From Cellvibrionaceae bacterium (GTDB taxonomy: Bacteria; Pseudomonadota; Gammaproteobacteria; Pseudomonadales; Cellvibrionaceae): a DNA stretch of 32,282 bases. Below the pieces are notes generated by a model. That model saw nothing but the letters and a program-made list of their open reading frames with translations, had not been told where the DNA came from and did no database searches. Of this stretch, positions 1 to 6,994 are shown piece after piece. The stretch is from contig JAOXRT010000286.1 in assembly GCA_025800365.1 (NCBI GenBank), positions 1 to 32,282 on the forward strand. Direction: 5' to 3'. The translations under genes and the position numbers were made by a program. Each line of letters begins with the position of its first letter. Position 1 is the first letter of the stretch.

Positions 1-779
1 CCATCTTTGGTTTCCGCACATTCCATGGCTACACCCGGCCCCATAACTTCAGAAAGGCCGTAGATATCAATCGCATCAATGCCTAAGCGCTGCTCTAGCT
101 CTTCTCGCATTGAGCCGGTCCAAGGCTCAGCACCAAAAATACCCAAGCGTAGGTTCAACTTGTGTGGGTCAATACCCTGGCGCTCCATCTCATCGGCAAT
201 GTTTAGCATATAGGAAGGAGTAACCATGATGATGTTTGGATTAAAGTCCTGAATCAGCTGAACTTGCTTTTCAGTTTGTCCGCCAGACATTGGAATAACC
301 GTACAGCCCAAACGCTCGGCGCCATAGTGAGCACCTAGGCCACCGGTGAATAAGCCGTAACCATAAGCTACATGCACAAGATCTTTACGGCGGCCACCAG
401 CGGCGCGAATGGAGCGCGCGACGACATTGGCCCAAGTGTCGATATCATTTTGGGTGTAGCCCACTACTGTTGGTTTGCCGGTTGTGCCACTTGAAGCATG
501 CACTCGAACGATATCGTCCATGGGGGTGGCAAACATTCCAAAAGGGTAGTTCTCACGCAAATCTTGTTTGGTGGTAAATGGAAATTTGGCGAGATCGGAA
601 AGCTCTTTCAGCTCGCTTGGGTGAACACCGTGGGCATCGAATGCCTTGCGATAATGGGGGGAATTCTCATAAGCGTGATGCAGGCTTTTCTGCATTCTTT
701 CCAATTGCAAAGCCCGCAGCTCATCAATGCTGGCTTTTTCGATGGATTCAAGTTCATCGCTTATCACTTCTCTGGTCAC
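1..779 (-). CDS. paaK: Phenylacetate-CoA ligase, 3' part missing (runs off left edge)
   Basis: ATP-dependent ligase that activates phenylacetate to phenylacetyl-CoA, the first step of aerobic phenylacetate degradation, in the cytoplasm. I translated the minus strand directly: 259 codons are visible of a family usually near 430-440 residues, so the C-terminal part lies outside the window. The AMP-binding P-loop-like motif SSGTTGKP is at about residues 96-103, followed by typical PaaK text (HVAYGYGLFTGGLGAHYGAE, then IFGAEPW and YGLSE). The start is a GTG at 779-777 with GGAGG six bases upstream; a downstream in-frame ATG lacks such a site. It is divergent from paaZ, which fits a shared phenylacetate regulon. 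The call is secure; only completeness is unknown. Confidence 0.93.
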   Translation of the reverse strand, partial: MTREVISDELESIEKASIDELRALQLERMQKSLHHAYENSPHYRKAFDAHGVHPSELKELSDLAKFPFTTKQDLRENYPFGMFATPMDDIVRVHASSGTTGKPTVVGYTQNDIDTWANVVARSIRAAGGRRKDLVHVAYGYGLFTGGLGAHYGAERLGCTVIPMSGGQTEKQVQLIQDFNPNIIMVTPSYMLNIADEMERQGIDPHKLNLRLGIFGAEPWTGSMREELEQRLGIDAIDIYGLSEVMGPGVAMECAETKD

Positions 780-1039
780 TGTCTGCCTCCAGGTGCTAGA
801 TCCGGAATAATTTTATGGGGAAACTCGTAAATATCGCCTTGAGTTTCGATTTATCGTTGTGACGTTTGGGCGTTTATAATTTTATGTTTATCTTGTTAAT
901 CTTATAAGTTATTGATTTACATGCAATATTTTATTCTTAACAACATAATCGCGGGGTGCTCGCCCTGATTTCAATCAAATATAACACGAAAAATCCGTTG
1001 TAAGCACTATTTTTGTATCATATACTTTTTTCAACTTTA

Positions 1040-1081
1040 GTCGATGTGCAAGAGTCGACGTGTAAAGGTCGATGTGTAGAG
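1040..1081. repeat. Three tandem 14-bp iterons (GTCGAYGTG core)
   Basis: Three head-to-tail copies start at 1040, 1054 and 1068: GTCGATGTGCAAGA, GTCGACGTGTAAAG and GTCGATGTGTAGAG. The first nine bases differ at one position only, and the last five are purine-rich and looser. A 14-bp period is not a multiple of three, so this is not a protein repeat. It lies about 195-235 bp upstream of the paaZ start and about 260-300 bp upstream of paaK, so it may be a set of regulator binding sites. The regulator is unknown. Confidence 0.7.
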
Positions 1082-1230
1082 ATTTATCTAAAGTCTTTGC
1101 AAAGCAAGATAAAAGCACTGCCAAAATTTTTGGTGGTGCTTTTTAGTAACGGTGTTACAACAGTGTTACTAATATGTATCGCAATCACAGCTAATGCTGG
1201 TGATGGCAAAATCGACCCCGCCCAATGTTA

Positions 1231-1249
1231 ATCACAAGTGGCTTGTGAT
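1231..1249. promoter_or_regulatory. 19-bp perfect palindrome just upstream of paaZ, candidate operator
   Basis: ATCACAAG and CTTGTGAT are perfect 8-bp arms around a TGG centre, 26 bases before the paaZ ATG. There is no T-tract, so a terminator is unlikely. The arms read TCACA...TGTGA, the reverse of the CRP order, so it is not a CRP box. An operator for a phenylacetate regulator (PaaR/PaaX type) is an inference from position only. Confidence 0.5.
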
Positions 1250-1275
1250 GACTAAACAATAAAAGTGAGGCCTAG

Positions 1276-3330
1276 ATGAGCAAAAAACTGCAGAGTTACG
1301 TCAACGGACAATGGCTGGAAGGTCAAGACGATGGAGTTATGGTGTACAACGCCATTAACGGCGATGCCATTGCCAGTGTGAGCAGTAAAGGCGTCGATTT
1401 CCAGGCGGCTATTGATTATGGCCGCACTGTGGGTGGCCGCGCACTTCGCGCTATGACATCCCATGAGCGTGCTAATCGCCTAAAGGCTTTGGCTCAGCAC
1501 TTGATGTCCATTAAAGATAAATTTTACGCCGTATCGGCTTGGACTGGCGCGACTAAAGCAGACAGTTGGGTAGATATTGAAGGTGGTTTGGGTACTTTGT
1601 TTACCTATTCCTCATTAGTGCGTCGCGAGATGCCAAATGAAACTTTTTGGTTGGAAGAGGGCGTAGAGCGACTTTCTGCTAATGGTACCTTTTTAGGTCG
1701 TCACGTATTGGTGCCCAAAGAAGGTGTGGCAGTTCACATCAATGCCTTTAACTTTCCGTGCTGGGGCTTTTTGGAAAAAATGGCGCCAAGTATTGCTGCC
1801 GGTATGCCAGTAATTATTAAACCGGCAACGGCATCTTCTTATTTAACCGAAGTTATGGTTAAAGAAATTGTTGATTCAGGTATTTTGCCAGACGGCGCCA
1901 TTCAGTTAATTTGTGGTAGCGTTGGTGACACTTTAAATCGCCTAAACGAGCAGGATGTGGTGACCTTCACAGGCTCTGCTTCTACTGGTCAAATGCTTCG
2001 CTCGCATCCAAATATTGTGGCCAAATCGATTCCATTTACCATGGAAGCGGACTCCCTAAACTGTTCAATTCTAGGTGCGGGTGTTGAGCCAGGCAGTCCA
2101 GAATTTGATTTGTTTATCAAAGAAGTGGCCAAAGAAATGACCACAAAAGCAGGTCAAAAATGTACCGCAATTCGCCGTACTATCGTGCCACGTAGTCGTG
2201 TTGAAGCCGTACAAGAAGCCTTAGCTAAGCGTTTGGATGGTATTAAAATTGGTGATCCGGCCGCTGAAGGTGTGCGCATGGGCGCATTGGTTGGTCGCGA
2301 TCAAATGGCCGATGTTCGTTCTGCTGTAAATAGCTTATGTGAAGCTGCTGAAGTAGTTTACGGCGGTAATGATGATTTTGATGTTGTCGGTGCTGATAAA
2401 GACAAAGGCGCCTTCTTCCCAAGTACGGTTTTGTACTGCGATAAGCCTTTAAGCACTGAAGTGCCGCATTCGGTTGAAGCTTTCGGCCCAGTAACCACTA
2501 TGATGCCTTATGATTCCACCGAAGATGCTATCGAGCTGGCCAAGATGGGTAAAGGTAGTTTGGCAGGTTCCCTGGTTACGGCGGATGATCAAGAAGCTGC
2601 AAAAGTTATTCTAAGTACCGCGGCTTACCATGGTCGTATGTTGGTGTTAAACCAAGAATGTGCCAAAGAATCAACGGGCCATGGCTCTCCAATGCCTACC
2701 TTAGTACATGGTGGCCCAGGTCGCGCTGGTGGTGGTGAGGAGCTCGGTGGTTTACGCTCGGTAAAACACTATATGCAACGTACTGCGATTCAGGCATCGC
2801 CAACTACCATGACGGCGATTACCAAAGAATTTAACCCAGGCTCTGAGCAATTAATTGATAAGGTTCATCCATTCCGTAAGAACTTTAATGAAGTTCGTAT
2901 CGGTGATACTTTGATTACTCATAAGCGTACAGTTACCGAGGCCGATATTGTTAACTTTGGTTGTATCTCTGGTGACCATTTCTATGCGCACTTTGATGAA
3001 ACAGCTGTTGCTGATTCGTTGTTTGGTAAGCGAGTAGCACACGGTTACTTTATTATCAGTGCTGCCGCAGGTATGTTTGTTGATCCAGCGCCAGGCCCAG
3101 TATTGGCCAACTACGGTTTGGAAAATCTACGCTTCGTAGAGCCTGTTGGTATTGGTGATACCATTCAAACGCGCTTGACTTGTAAGAAAAAAATTAAGAA
3201 AGACAAGCGTCCAGATGAAGATAAAGCCAATGGTGTGGTTGTGTGGGATGTGGAAGTTCGCAACCAGCATGACGAGCCAGTAGCGCTTTATAATATTATG
3301 ACCTTGGTTGAGCGTGAGGAAGACGAATAA
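1276..3330 (+). CDS. paaZ: Bifunctional oxepin-CoA hydrolase / 3-oxo-5,6-dehydrosuberyl-CoA semialdehyde dehydrogenase
   Basis: PaaZ opens the oxepin-CoA ring with its hydratase domain and oxidises the resulting aldehyde with its dehydrogenase domain, in cytoplasmic phenylacetate degradation. Residues 1 to about 530 are an aldehyde dehydrogenase domain: general base E257 in FTMEADS, catalytic C296 in GQKCT. From about 540 a MaoC-like hot-dog domain follows, with GDHFYAH giving D567 and H572. These are each offset by one to six residues from the E. coli catalytic residues as I recall them (E256, C295, D561, H566), so both activities should be intact. At 684 residues it has the normal full length. 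ATG at 1276 is preceded by GTGAGG. It is divergent from paaK; no paaABCDE genes are visible here. Confidence 0.97.
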   Translation: MSKKLQSYVNGQWLEGQDDGVMVYNAINGDAIASVSSKGVDFQAAIDYGRTVGGRALRAMTSHERANRLKALAQHLMSIKDKFYAVSAWTGATKADSWVDIEGGLGTLFTYSSLVRREMPNETFWLEEGVERLSANGTFLGRHVLVPKEGVAVHINAFNFPCWGFLEKMAPSIAAGMPVIIKPATASSYLTEVMVKEIVDSGILPDGAIQLICGSVGDTLNRLNEQDVVTFTGSASTGQMLRSHPNIVAKSIPFTMEADSLNCSILGAGVEPGSPEFDLFIKEVAKEMTTKAGQKCTAIRRTIVPRSRVEAVQEALAKRLDGIKIGDPAAEGVRMGALVGRDQMADVRSAVNSLCEAAEVVYGGNDDFDVVGADKDKGAFFPSTVLYCDKPLSTEVPHSVEAFGPVTTMMPYDSTEDAIELAKMGKGSLAGSLVTADDQEAAKVILSTAAYHGRMLVLNQECAKESTGHGSPMPTLVHGGPGRAGGGEELGGLRSVKHYMQRTAIQASPTTMTAITKEFNPGSEQLIDKVHPFRKNFNEVRIGDTLITHKRTVTEADIVNFGCISGDHFYAHFDETAVADSLFGKRVAHGYFIISAAAGMFVDPAPGPVLANYGLENLRFVEPVGIGDTIQTRLTCKKKIKKDKRPDEDKANGVVVWDVEVRNQHDEPVALYNIMTLVEREEDE

Positions 3331-3402
3331 GTCTTTCTTGCAGCTGACTGAAAGCTCATTGTGAATTGATTCAGTCGATCATACTGTTCCCGCAGTAACT
3401 TC

Positions 3403-3428
3403 AAGCCGCGCCTAGCGCGGCTTTTTTT
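3403..3428 (+). terminator. Rho-independent terminator of paaZ
   Basis: AAGCCGCGC and GCGCGGCTT form a perfect 9-bp GC-rich stem around a CTA loop. The T-run extends to 3428. It lies 72 bp after the paaZ stop. Confidence 0.95.
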
Positions 3429-3446
3429 GTGGTTTTTTTAAACCAC
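3429..3446. repeat. Small A/T-looped hairpin after the terminator
   Basis: GTGGTTT and AAACCAC form a perfect 7-bp inverted repeat around TTTT. It directly abuts the paaZ terminator and the first REP-like palindrome. Confidence 0.5.
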
Positions 3447-3447
3447 C

Positions 3448-3475
3448 GGGGTCAGAACCAATAGGTTCTGGCCCC
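3448..3475. repeat. REP-like palindrome, copy 1
   Basis: GGGGTCAGAACC and GGTTCTGGCCCC pair around AATA, with one G/T wobble. Closely related to the palindromes at 3580, 3640 and 6931. Such GGTCAGAAC palindromes recur across gammaproteobacterial genomes and are typically linked to REP-associated tyrosine transposases (family knowledge). No transposase gene is seen in this window. Confidence 0.75.
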
Positions 3476-3579
3476 ACTTGAAGCTAATAGAGTAAAATTA
3501 ATAATTGAATATTTAAAAGCCCCGAAACTCGGACTTGAATGAGTAATATGCAGTGATTTAGATAAACCGGCTTCGAGGA

Positions 3580-3606
3580 GGGTCAGAACCTACAGGGTTC
3601 CGACCC
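3580..3606. repeat. REP-like palindrome, copy 2 (degenerate)
   Basis: GGGTCAGAACC and GGTTCCGACCC pair around a TACAG loop, with one A/C mismatch. About 105 bp after copy 1 and 34 bp before copy 3. Confidence 0.7.
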
Positions 3607-3639
3607 TGGTCTAATTCGCGTGGAGATTTATGTAACGTC

Positions 3640-3665
3640 GGGGTCAGAACCAATAGGTTCTGACC
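3640..3665. repeat. REP-like palindrome, copy 3, touching the VF530-like gene end
   Basis: GGTCAGAACC (3642-3651) and GGTTCTGACC (3656-3665) are perfect arms around AATA. The same AATA loop and left arm occur in copy 1. Five T's follow (3666-3670) and include the stop codon of the minus-strand VF530-like gene, so the palindrome may also end transcription from that gene. Confidence 0.75.
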
Positions 3666-3668
3666 TTT

Positions 3669-3911
3669 TTAACCCCAGGGTGATTTAGGCTTATTATCAA
3701 AGGTTGAAATATATAGCTCTTCAACTTGATCCCTAGCCCACTGTGTTCGGCGCAAAAACTTCAATGATGACTTTACTGAAGGCTCATTCTTAAAGCAGTT
3801 GATATTGACCCTCTTCGCCAAGCCATCCCAACCATAGTGCTCTTCCAGCTGCACGACGATCTTTTCTAAGGTAATGCCATGTAAGGGGTTATTGGGTTGT
3901 TCCTTGCTCAT
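3669..3911 (-). CDS. VF530-family (DUF2132) small DNA-binding protein
   Basis: 80 residues, matching in length and text the VF530/DUF2132 family: [22 protein letters not shown], then [31 protein letters not shown]. The family's founding Vibrio fischeri protein has a known small fold described as DNA-binding; the cellular role is unsettled, so no specific function is claimed. ATG at 3911 has no strong ribosome binding site. It is convergent with paaZ and its stop codon lies in the T-run after REP-like copy 3. The small neighbour genes upstream run in the same direction but with gaps over 100 bp, so they are probably not one operon. Confidence 0.85.
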   Translation of the reverse strand: MSKEQPNNPLHGITLEKIVVQLEEHYGWDGLAKRVNINCFKNEPSVKSSLKFLRRTQWARDQVEELYISTFDNKPKSPWG

Positions 3912-3987
3912 AGTTATATCGCACTGCGTACAAATGGATCAGCAAGAGTAATGGAATAGGGGGAAATAACAAGCTCTTATAATATTG

Positions 3988-4013
3988 CTGTCTGAGATAT
4001 TAGAATCAGACAG
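3988..4013. repeat. Inverted repeat downstream of the winged-helix-like gene
   Basis: CTGTCTGA (3988-3995) and TCAGACAG (4006-4013) are perfect 8-bp arms with a 10-base AT-rich centre, 15 bp beyond the stop of the minus-strand gene that ends at 4028. There is no T-run on either side, so this is at best a weak terminator or a 3' stabilising hairpin. Confidence 0.4.
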
Positions 4014-4027
4014 AGTACATCAGGCGA

Positions 4028-4351
4028 CTAAGGCAGGCTTTCAGCCACAATAAAGCCCGTTAGAAAGGCAATGATGATATAAACCCATATAACCTGTTCT
4101 TTGGATTTTTGCTCTCGAAGGTACAAATCCTTAATTATGGCGTCCTTTGACGCTTGGAACGGCCCCGTTCTATTGAGTACATACTTTTCGCTACCAGCAA
4201 CCGAGCAAATGTAGTCTTTATTAGATTGGAAAAATTCCCGCAAGCTACTTTGGGGAATGTTGATTTTATTGGATAGGCCAATAACAGTAGCCCCCTTGGG
4301 GCTGGTTTCGGCTAGGGCCTCGATCAATTTAATTTTATCGTCAAGATTCAT
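4028..4351 (-). CDS. Hypothetical protein, winged-helix-like N-terminus and one C-terminal TM
   Basis: 107 residues, not recognised. The first 60 or so residues (NLDDKIKLIEALAETSPKGA, then IGLSNKINIPQSSLREFF) look like a small helix-turn-helix or winged-helix fold, with the IPQSSLREF stretch in place of a recognition helix. After a charged linker, residues 88-105 (VIWVYIIIAFLTGFIVAES) are one strongly hydrophobic segment. This suggests a membrane-tethered DNA-binding or protein-binding domain, but that is inference. Start ATG at 4351 with GGGA upstream. It stands in a stretch of small orphan genes between REP-like palindromes, of lower GC than the neighbouring housekeeping genes. Confidence 0.65.
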   Translation of the reverse strand: MNLDDKIKLIEALAETSPKGATVIGLSNKINIPQSSLREFFQSNKDYICSVAGSEKYVLNRTGPFQASKDAIIKDLYLREQKSKEQVIWVYIIIAFLTGFIVAESLP

Positions 4352-4400
4352 GCTCGGTTCCCGTGTTTAATAGTCTATTGTTTAATAGGCTTTTTAGGTA

Positions 4401-4739
4401 TTACCAATTTGGAATATCTAGAGACTTTGCTTTGGCTCTCATAAATGCTGCCATGATAAAACCGAATAAGCCCCCGGCTATAGCTGCTAAGAACAAAAGG
4501 CCAAGTATCCAGTCGCTTTGCCAATATAGAAAGTTCATTAGCAAAGTCCATGGAGGGCCGAATAGAAGCGCAAACAAAAGGAAATTAACAAAAAATCCTG
4601 AACTCAGAGGAGGTGTAATATTGATGCCCAATTTAAGTATTAGCCGATGAAGCGGCGGCACCGAGGTGTAAGGGCTAACACCTTGTTTTTTGAGTTCTAT
4701 GATATAGATATCGATTTTTTCTTGGGTACTTCTCTGCAT
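4401..4739 (-). CDS. DUF6404-like small membrane protein
   Basis: 112 residues with a soluble N-terminal helix (residues 1-22, QEKIDIYIIELKKQGVS), the stretch PPLHRLILKLGINITPP at about 28-44, and two hydrophobic segments at about 48-72 and 77-99. The text around PPLHRLxxKLGI-x-PPP resembles what I recall of the DUF6404 family; the family's function is unknown to me. An AGAGG sits nine bases before the ATG. It lies 49 bp upstream of the winged-helix-like membrane gene on the same strand, so the two could be co-transcribed. Confidence 0.65.
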   Translation of the reverse strand: MQRSTQEKIDIYIIELKKQGVSPYTSVPPLHRLILKLGINITPPLSSGFFVNFLLFALLFGPPWTLLMNFLYWQSDWILGLLFLAAIAGGLFGFIMAAFMRAKAKSLDIPNW

Positions 4740-4908
4740 CCTTTCAGGCCTCTCGCTTAGCCTATTATCCTTTTAAGGCTTCATTAGGGTGGGTGTCCAT
4801 ATGCATGGATCTATTCTTCTCTAGGGTAATCTACTGAATTTGATAGATTTTTCCATCTGCGGCAGCAGTTGGCATTGCCTGTAGATCACAGCTAAACGGC
4901 TTATAGAT

Positions 4909-5145
4909 CTAAACGTCTGGCTGCGCTTCAAATTCCAAACGTTTGTCGTTTAACCATTTGCCCATGGCTTCAGGGTCTTGCATAAGCTTGCCCATCTCCC
5001 GCATGGCTTCTAAATGTGCCGAGTCTTGCTGTTCATGCATGGCCATGCCATGTTGCTGGCTTAGCTCAGCGATTTCCTCAAAACTATTGGCGCGAAATTC
5101 CAAGTCGCAAGCGCCGCCTAGTTGTTTGCAGGTCATGGATTTCAT
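4909..5145 (-). CDS. DUF1059 family small protein
   Basis: 78 residues. The N-terminus MKSMTCKQLGGACDLEFRAN followed by SFEEIAELSQQHGMAMH is characteristic of short DUF1059 proteins, with two cysteines (C6 and C13) that could bind metal or form a disulfide. The C-terminal half (MREMGKLMQDPEAMGKWLNDKRLEFE) is charged and helical. Function unknown. GAGG six bases before the ATG supports the start. About 170 bp of non-coding sequence separate it from the DUF6404-like gene; only a small TCCAT/ATGGA inverted repeat is seen there. Confidence 0.8.
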   Translation of the reverse strand: MKSMTCKQLGGACDLEFRANSFEEIAELSQQHGMAMHEQQDSAHLEAMREMGKLMQDPEAMGKWLNDKRLEFEAQPDV

Positions 5146-5235
5146 GGTTTGCCTCTTTTATTGAGTGGGGGTAGCCTATCTTGAAAAAGAACTCTAGATC
5201 CCAGTTTATACCAGTTATAAAGGTTTGCTAAGGGG

Positions 5236-5805
5236 TTAATTGATGTCATCAAGCGGGTATTGTTTTGCAATGTTATTGGCCTCAAATGGAATAGCTATTG
5301 CTCTAATTGACAAAGCCATAGCAACCATGAAAATAAAAATGCAAATACCCATAATAACCAGATCTGTGAGGGAGGAGAGAATTGACGAGCTTCTTCTGAA
5401 GGAGGCATGCCATGCGTTGATATTGTCGATATTTTCAGTAATTACTTCATTTGTTATAGTGAGCACGTAGAAAAACACGAAGCTACCTATTAAAAATTTA
5501 GTTGAATTAAGTAGGGGTGTCCAGGGGTGGAGGGGTAAGTTTAATTTGGTAGCAACTAACCCAGAGGTTATTAGGAGGGTTAAGCTGAAGATCCCTAAGC
5601 TCAAAGTAATCCCACCAAAGAACGAAGTGTTTAAAAACCAAACCGTTTTTGAAAAGCCATAATATAGCTGGCCGAAAACCTCTATTTTCTCTGCAACTAT
5701 GATGATGAATCCTGCACAGAAGGCAAATACCATAATTGCGGCAACTGGCAGGAGTTTCCAGTGATCCCTTGCTTCCTTTTTTCTAGCTTCATCTGTGGAG
5801 TCCAT
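5236..5805 (-). CDS. Hypothetical four-TM inner-membrane protein
   Basis: 189 residues, family not recognised. After a charged cytoplasmic start (MDSTDEARKKEARDHWK), hydrophobic segments fall at about 17-38, 57-85, 103-120 and 148-172. The loop between TM3 and TM4 (ITENIDNINAWHASFRRSSS) is polar and could be periplasmic or a binding surface. A purine-rich ribosome binding site (GGAAAGAG) lies just before ATG 5805. It is divergent from the patatin gene with 185 bp between them, which contain nothing else I can name. No transporter or enzyme motif was visible. Confidence 0.7.
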   Translation of the reverse strand: MDSTDEARKKEARDHWKLLPVAAIMVFAFCAGFIIIVAEKIEVFGQLYYGFSKTVWFLNTSFFGGITLSLGIFSLTLLITSGLVATKLNLPLHPWTPLLNSTKFLIGSFVFFYVLTITNEVITENIDNINAWHASFRRSSSILSSLTDLVIMGICIFIFMVAMALSIRAIAIPFEANNIAKQYPLDDIN

Positions 5806-5990
5806 CTACTCTTTCCTTGAATTGTCTGTATGACGTTATTCTAACTGAGACTCCTCATATGGCTGAGGGAGCAAAGCATTGGATCTAAGTGCTTTTTATA
5901 AGGAGCATTATGCCAAAATTGTAAGCCAATGTAATAGCCTTGCAACCACCTTATCTGATTAAGTAAATCGAATCACAACGGAGGTGCAAC

Positions 5991-6923
5991 ATGGCGAAGT
6001 ATCGAATTTTAAGTTTAGACGGTGGCGGTCTGAGAGGTTTGATAACGGCGCGTATTTTACAGCGCTTAAATGATCATTCAGACACTAAAAACTTTTTGGA
6101 TAAGGTCGATCTGATTGTGGGGACGTCCACGGGCGGTATTTTGGCTTTAGGTTTAGCGAAAGGATTGAGCCCGGAAGATATTTGCCAGCTCTATATCAAG
6201 CGGGGCGGCAAAATTTTTGATGACAGCCTTTTGGATAATATTCTCGACCTCGGTAAAGTTATCGGCGCTGAATACTCTACAACAGATCTTAAGCGAGAGC
6301 TCAAAAAAGTATTGGGTGCCACTACACTTGGCAAGTTAAAACGAAAAGTCGCCATAACGGCCTTCGATTTAGATAATGGCGCCAAGCAGCGTAAAGACAG
6401 ACATTGGAAGCCTAAAATTTTCCATAATTTCAAAGGTAAAGGTAATGACTCTAAATTATCGGCCTTAGATGTTGCGCTTTATACCAGTGCTGCGCCGACT
6501 TACTTCCCATCAGTGGACGGCTATATCGACGGAGGAGTTTTTGCCAATAACCCCAGTATGGTGGCCATTGCTCAAGCGATCTCTGAGGATAATGTAGCAA
6601 CGGAGCGGGCTAAACTAGACGATATCGTTTTGCTTTCAGTTGGTACCGGTTATACACCCACTTATATCAAAGGGCAGCGCTTGGATTGGGGCTTAGGGCA
6701 GTGGGCAAAACCTCTAGTCGATGTCTTAATGGATGGTGTGAGCGGTATTGCCGACTATCAGTCACGGCAGTTATTGGGTGATCGTTATTTAAGAGTACAG
6801 CCAGAGTTACCTGAAAAGCCTGCCATTAAGCTCGATAGCGTAAAACAGATACCCTTGATGGATCAGTTAGCCAGTGATTATTCCATTTCGAAAACGAGCG
6901 CTTGGATAAAACAAAACTGGTAA
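5991..6923 (+). CDS. Patatin-like phospholipase
   Basis: 310-residue cytosolic patatin-family acyl hydrolase (lipase acting on phospholipid acyl chains). The oxyanion motif DGGGLRG is at residues 10-16, the nucleophile elbow GTSTGG gives S46, and YIDGGVFANNP gives the catalytic aspartate D180, so the Ser-Asp dyad is intact. There is no signal peptide or TM, as in bacterial CapV-like or housekeeping patatins. GGAGGT six bases before ATG 5991 is a strong start. No cyclic-nucleotide synthase or other CBASS gene is adjacent, so a defence role is not supported here. It is followed at once by a GGTCAGAGC palindrome and is convergent with the carotenoid oxygenase gene. Confidence 0.93.
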   Translation: MAKYRILSLDGGGLRGLITARILQRLNDHSDTKNFLDKVDLIVGTSTGGILALGLAKGLSPEDICQLYIKRGGKIFDDSLLDNILDLGKVIGAEYSTTDLKRELKKVLGATTLGKLKRKVAITAFDLDNGAKQRKDRHWKPKIFHNFKGKGNDSKLSALDVALYTSAAPTYFPSVDGYIDGGVFANNPSMVAIAQAISEDNVATERAKLDDIVLLSVGTGYTPTYIKGQRLDWGLGQWAKPLVDVLMDGVSGIADYQSRQLLGDRYLRVQPELPEKPAIKLDSVKQIPLMDQLASDYSISKTSAWIKQNW

Positions 6924-6930
6924 ATGCCCT

Positions 6931-6958
6931 AGGGTCAGAGCTTTTCGGCTCTGACCCT
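6931..6958. repeat. REP-like palindrome, copy 4, between convergent genes
   Basis: AGGGTCAGAGC and GCTCTGACCCT are perfect 11-bp arms around TTTTCG. The outer part (GGGTCAGA/TCTGACCC) is the same as in copies 1-3, and the inner part differs. It lies 7 bp after the patatin stop and 36 bp before the convergent carotenoid oxygenase stop, so it may act as a bidirectional terminator, although no T-run follows. Confidence 0.75.
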
Positions 6959-6994
6959 GACTAAAGGTAGGTAGTATAGGAATGGGGTGAAGGT

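Larger units (their letters stand above)
780..1275. other. paaK-paaZ divergent intergenic region, no convincing gene
   Basis: These 496 bases separate two divergent phenylacetate genes and must hold both promoters. The part next to paaK (about 870-950) is very AT-rich. The part next to paaZ holds three tandem 14-bp iterons, a pair of GTGTTAC direct repeats 11 bp apart (1152-1158 and 1163-1169, the first also forming GTAAC/GTTAC arms), and a 19-bp palindrome. A 72-codon frame with a TTG start (1013-1231) overlaps the repeats; I do not believe it is a gene. No clear sigma-54 element was seen. Confidence 0.7.
3331..3668. other. Intergenic region with terminator and three REP-like palindromes
   Basis: No gene was found between paaZ and the convergent VF530-like gene. 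The 338 bases hold the paaZ terminator, an A/T-looped hairpin and three REP-like palindromes. The spacer text between palindromes shows no further recognisable element. Confidence 0.75.

Noticed and set aside
498-830. 110-codon plus-strand frame at the left end
   Set aside because: Antisense to paaK, whose translation on the minus strand is clearly real.
1013-1231. 72-codon open frame with TTG start upstream of paaZ
   Set aside because: It runs through the iterons, has no ribosome binding site and resembles no family. Its end looks slightly like a signal peptide (ANA-GDG) but only ten residues follow.
1231-1249. CRP-binding site upstream of paaZ
   Set aside because: The half-sites are in the order TCACA...TGTGA, the reverse of the CRP consensus TGTGA...TCACA.
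3580-3670. Complete insertion sequence or transposase remnant
   Set aside because: Only short palindromes are seen; no transposase text in any frame and no target-site duplication could be recognised.
4363-4650. 95-codon plus-strand frame
   Set aside because: Antisense to the DUF6404-like gene, and its translation shows no domain or sensible composition.
5991-6923. CBASS defence system
   Set aside because: A patatin is present, but no CD-NTase, Cap2/Cap3-like or other accessory gene is in the window.
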